Of a stretch of DNA of 8,237 nt, positions 7,600 through 8,237 are shown one piece after another. The stretch is from Bacteroidota bacterium. Lineage in GTDB: Bacteria; Bacteroidota; Bacteroidia; Bacteroidales; VadinHA17. The notes beneath the pieces were generated by a model. It saw only the letters and a list, made by a program, of their open reading frames with translations, had not been told where the DNA came from and did not search any database. Position 1 is the first letter of the stretch. The number at the start of each line of letters is the position of its first letter. Both the position numbers and the translations under genes were made by a program. The stretch is taken from NCBI GenBank assembly GCA_030642585.1, contig DAOWNN010000081.1:1-8237 (forward strand), read 5' to 3'.

Positions 7600-7729
7600 C
7601 TAGGTCGTAAGTTGGAGTTGCAGTTGAGTTCCCAATACGAACATCACCATCAGAATCCATGTAAAGCTGAGCCTGAGATAAACTGATAAAACAAAGAATA
7701 GTAATTGTTAATGATAGTAATTTCTTCAT
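7595..7729 (-). pseudogene. N-terminal fragment of a secreted protein, cut by the mini-element
   Basis: Starts at ATG 7729-7727 and reads 44 codons: a type I signal peptide (MKKLLSLTITILCFISLSQA, cleavage after SQA) followed by QLYMDSDGDVRIGNSTATPT and YDLA, then TGA at 7597-7595. The pattern DSDGDVRIGN-S-T-ATPTYDL resembles the DGNVGIGTTxPxxKLDV start of long exported Bacteroidota proteins related to phage tail fibres and often ending in an intramolecular chaperone domain. Everything after residue 43 is gone; the last codon and stop come from the mini-element. No Shine-Dalgarno site precedes the ATG. As it stands it could at most yield a short secreted peptide. Assignment to the tail-fibre-like group is tentative because so little remains. 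Confidence 0.68.
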
Positions 7730-8122
7730 TGGAGTATTTGTTTTGGATTTATACACATTTATAGAATCAAACCACCTGGATCAGGTAGCTCAGCATGCTA
7801 GAGGTTTACAGAAAATTTTCCGAGATGAATTCTATATGAAACTACAAAATCATGAAATGCAAGTCAAGAGGCGATTGTAGGAGAAATTTTTGCAATGAGG
7901 TTGAAAATCCGTTTTTTGGAGTTTTAAACTTCTTGGAAGTTTAATCAGGAATGGAAGCATTTTGTTACCTCGTTTTCATATGTTGTAAAGCAGAAGATCT
8001 CAGGAAAATTTCTTATTGAATCCGATTGATGATGCAATCCTTACAGAAATAAATAGGGCCATTTCCTATTCCTCGGTTTTGATTGGCTGTATGAAACCCT
8101 GGAACGAAATCTAATCTTATTT
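7730..8122. other. No recognised gene; one protein-like open frame on the plus strand
   Basis: This stretch holds no gene I can name. On the plus strand a frame without an ATG near its start is open from 7677 to TAG at 7878-7880. From about 7746 it reads like real protein (LYTFIESNHLDQVAQHARGL, then QKIFRDEFYMKLQNHEMQ). The adjacent frame continues AIVGEIFAMRLKIRFLEF from about 7872, as if a frameshifted coding remnant were present. Beyond that, stops are frequent in all frames on both strands. The 5' part of this frame lies antisense to the signal peptide of the neighbouring truncated gene, so only the later part can be a remnant. Confidence 0.3.
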
Positions 8123-8150
8123 GGGGTTAGTTCCCCGAAGCTTTGCTTCG
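8123..8150 (+). promoter_or_regulatory. Hairpins at the left end of an IS200/IS605-type element
   Basis: A perfect stem CGAAGC (8136-8141), loop TTT, GCTTCG (8145-8150), preceded by GGGG (8123-8126) and CCCC (8133-8136), which form a second, mutually exclusive stem sharing the C at 8136. They lie 22-50 bases before the start of an IS200-like transposase. IS200/IS605 elements have no terminal inverted repeats but carry subterminal hairpins that TnpA recognises as single-stranded DNA, and a leader hairpin can also hold transposase expression down. No T run follows, so a simple terminator is unlikely. Confidence 0.6.
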
Positions 8151-8172
8151 AAAAGATGATTACTTTTGTTAT

Positions 8173-8237
8173 GTGAGTGAATTTATTCATAAGAGCCACA
8201 ATGTTTCAGTACTTCTCTACCACTTTGTATGCCCTGC
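8173..8237 (+). CDS. tnpA: IS200/IS605-family transposase TnpA, N-terminus, runs off the window
   Basis: Y1 (HUH) single-strand transposase that excises and inserts its element through a tyrosine-DNA intermediate. Twenty-one codons are visible from GTG at 8173: MSEFIHKSHNVSVLLYHFVCP. The pattern KSHNVSxLLYHFVCP is the conserved beginning of IS200-like TnpA proteins, which usually continue CPAKYRR. The HUH and tyrosine motifs lie beyond the end, so activity cannot be judged. GTG was chosen because the in-frame codons before it (LLRKDDYFCYV) contain no ATG and the ATG at 8171 is out of frame and followed at once by TGA. The hairpins just upstream support the family call. Confidence 0.75.
   Translation, partial: MSEFIHKSHNVSVLLYHFVCP

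Noticed and set aside
7553..7682. Plus-strand frame through the right end of the mini-element (FYDKLTLGRKLELQL)
   Set aside because: It arises because the inverted repeat reads FYDKLTL outwards at both ends, and the rest is antisense to the secreted-protein fragment.
7784..7803. Sequence GGTAGCTCAGCATGCTAGAG resembling the D-arm of a tRNA
   Set aside because: No acceptor stem, anticodon stem or T-arm (GGTTCGAATC-like) can be paired around it, and the same bases read as protein (DQVAQHARG) in an open frame.
1..8237. CRISPR array, toxin-antitoxin, retron or defence cluster
   Set aside because: No regularly spaced repeats, reverse transcriptase, nuclease or paired small genes are visible on either strand.

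Overview
The window looks like an accessory, decaying stretch of a Bacteroidota (Bacteroidetes) chromosome, probably an environmental polysaccharide degrader. The evidence is a low G+C background, genes without Shine-Dalgarno sites, one good match to the Bacteroidota promoter consensus (TTG, about 20 bp, TAnnTTTG), a lipoprotein glycosidase, a secreted GH36-like alpha-galactosidase and a DUF4861 protein. The phylum is an inference; nothing here fixes a genus.

Layout. (1) 2-1872: an almost complete ISAzo13-family insertion sequence with 22-bp terminal inverted repeats. Its transposase is interrupted by a -1 frame change at an in-phase A_AAA_AAA heptamer and by an in-frame TAA. (2) 2017-3079: a glycoside hydrolase of the TIM-barrel GH-A/GH5-like type, lipoprotein-tagged, split by a frameshift just before its NEP motif. 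(3) 3221-5368: an intact secreted GH36/melibiase-like enzyme, the only complete, unbroken gene. (4) 5369-5452: the last 27 codons of an IS3-family transposase, directly after the GH36 stop codon and in the same frame. (5) about 5453-6106: the C-terminal part of a URO-D/MtaA-type protein with a frameshift in a T7 run. (6) minus strand 7304-6156: a DUF4861 gene lacking its 5' end, with a TAG where the family has a tryptophan; it is visibly richer in G+C than its neighbours. (7) 7305-7599: a 295-bp MITE-like element with perfect 18-bp inverted ends flanked by CTAG on both sides. (8) minus strand 7729-7595: the first 44 codons of a secreted protein cut by that element. (9) 8123-8237: the hairpin-bearing left end and first codons of an IS200/IS605-type TnpA, running off the window.

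How it fits together. The two hydrolases lie in one direction and probably once worked on the same plant or algal polysaccharide, the lipoprotein enzyme at the cell surface and the GH36 removing alpha-linked galactose side groups. At least four mobile elements or remnants bracket them, and every gene except GH36 is disrupted or cut. I see no convincing undescribed defence or other multi-gene system. The most interesting items are the ISAzo13 element (extra N-terminal winged-helix-like region, perfect slippery heptamer, operator-like repeats) and the CTAG-flanked mini-element, whose removal would fuse two unrelated coding fragments in frame.
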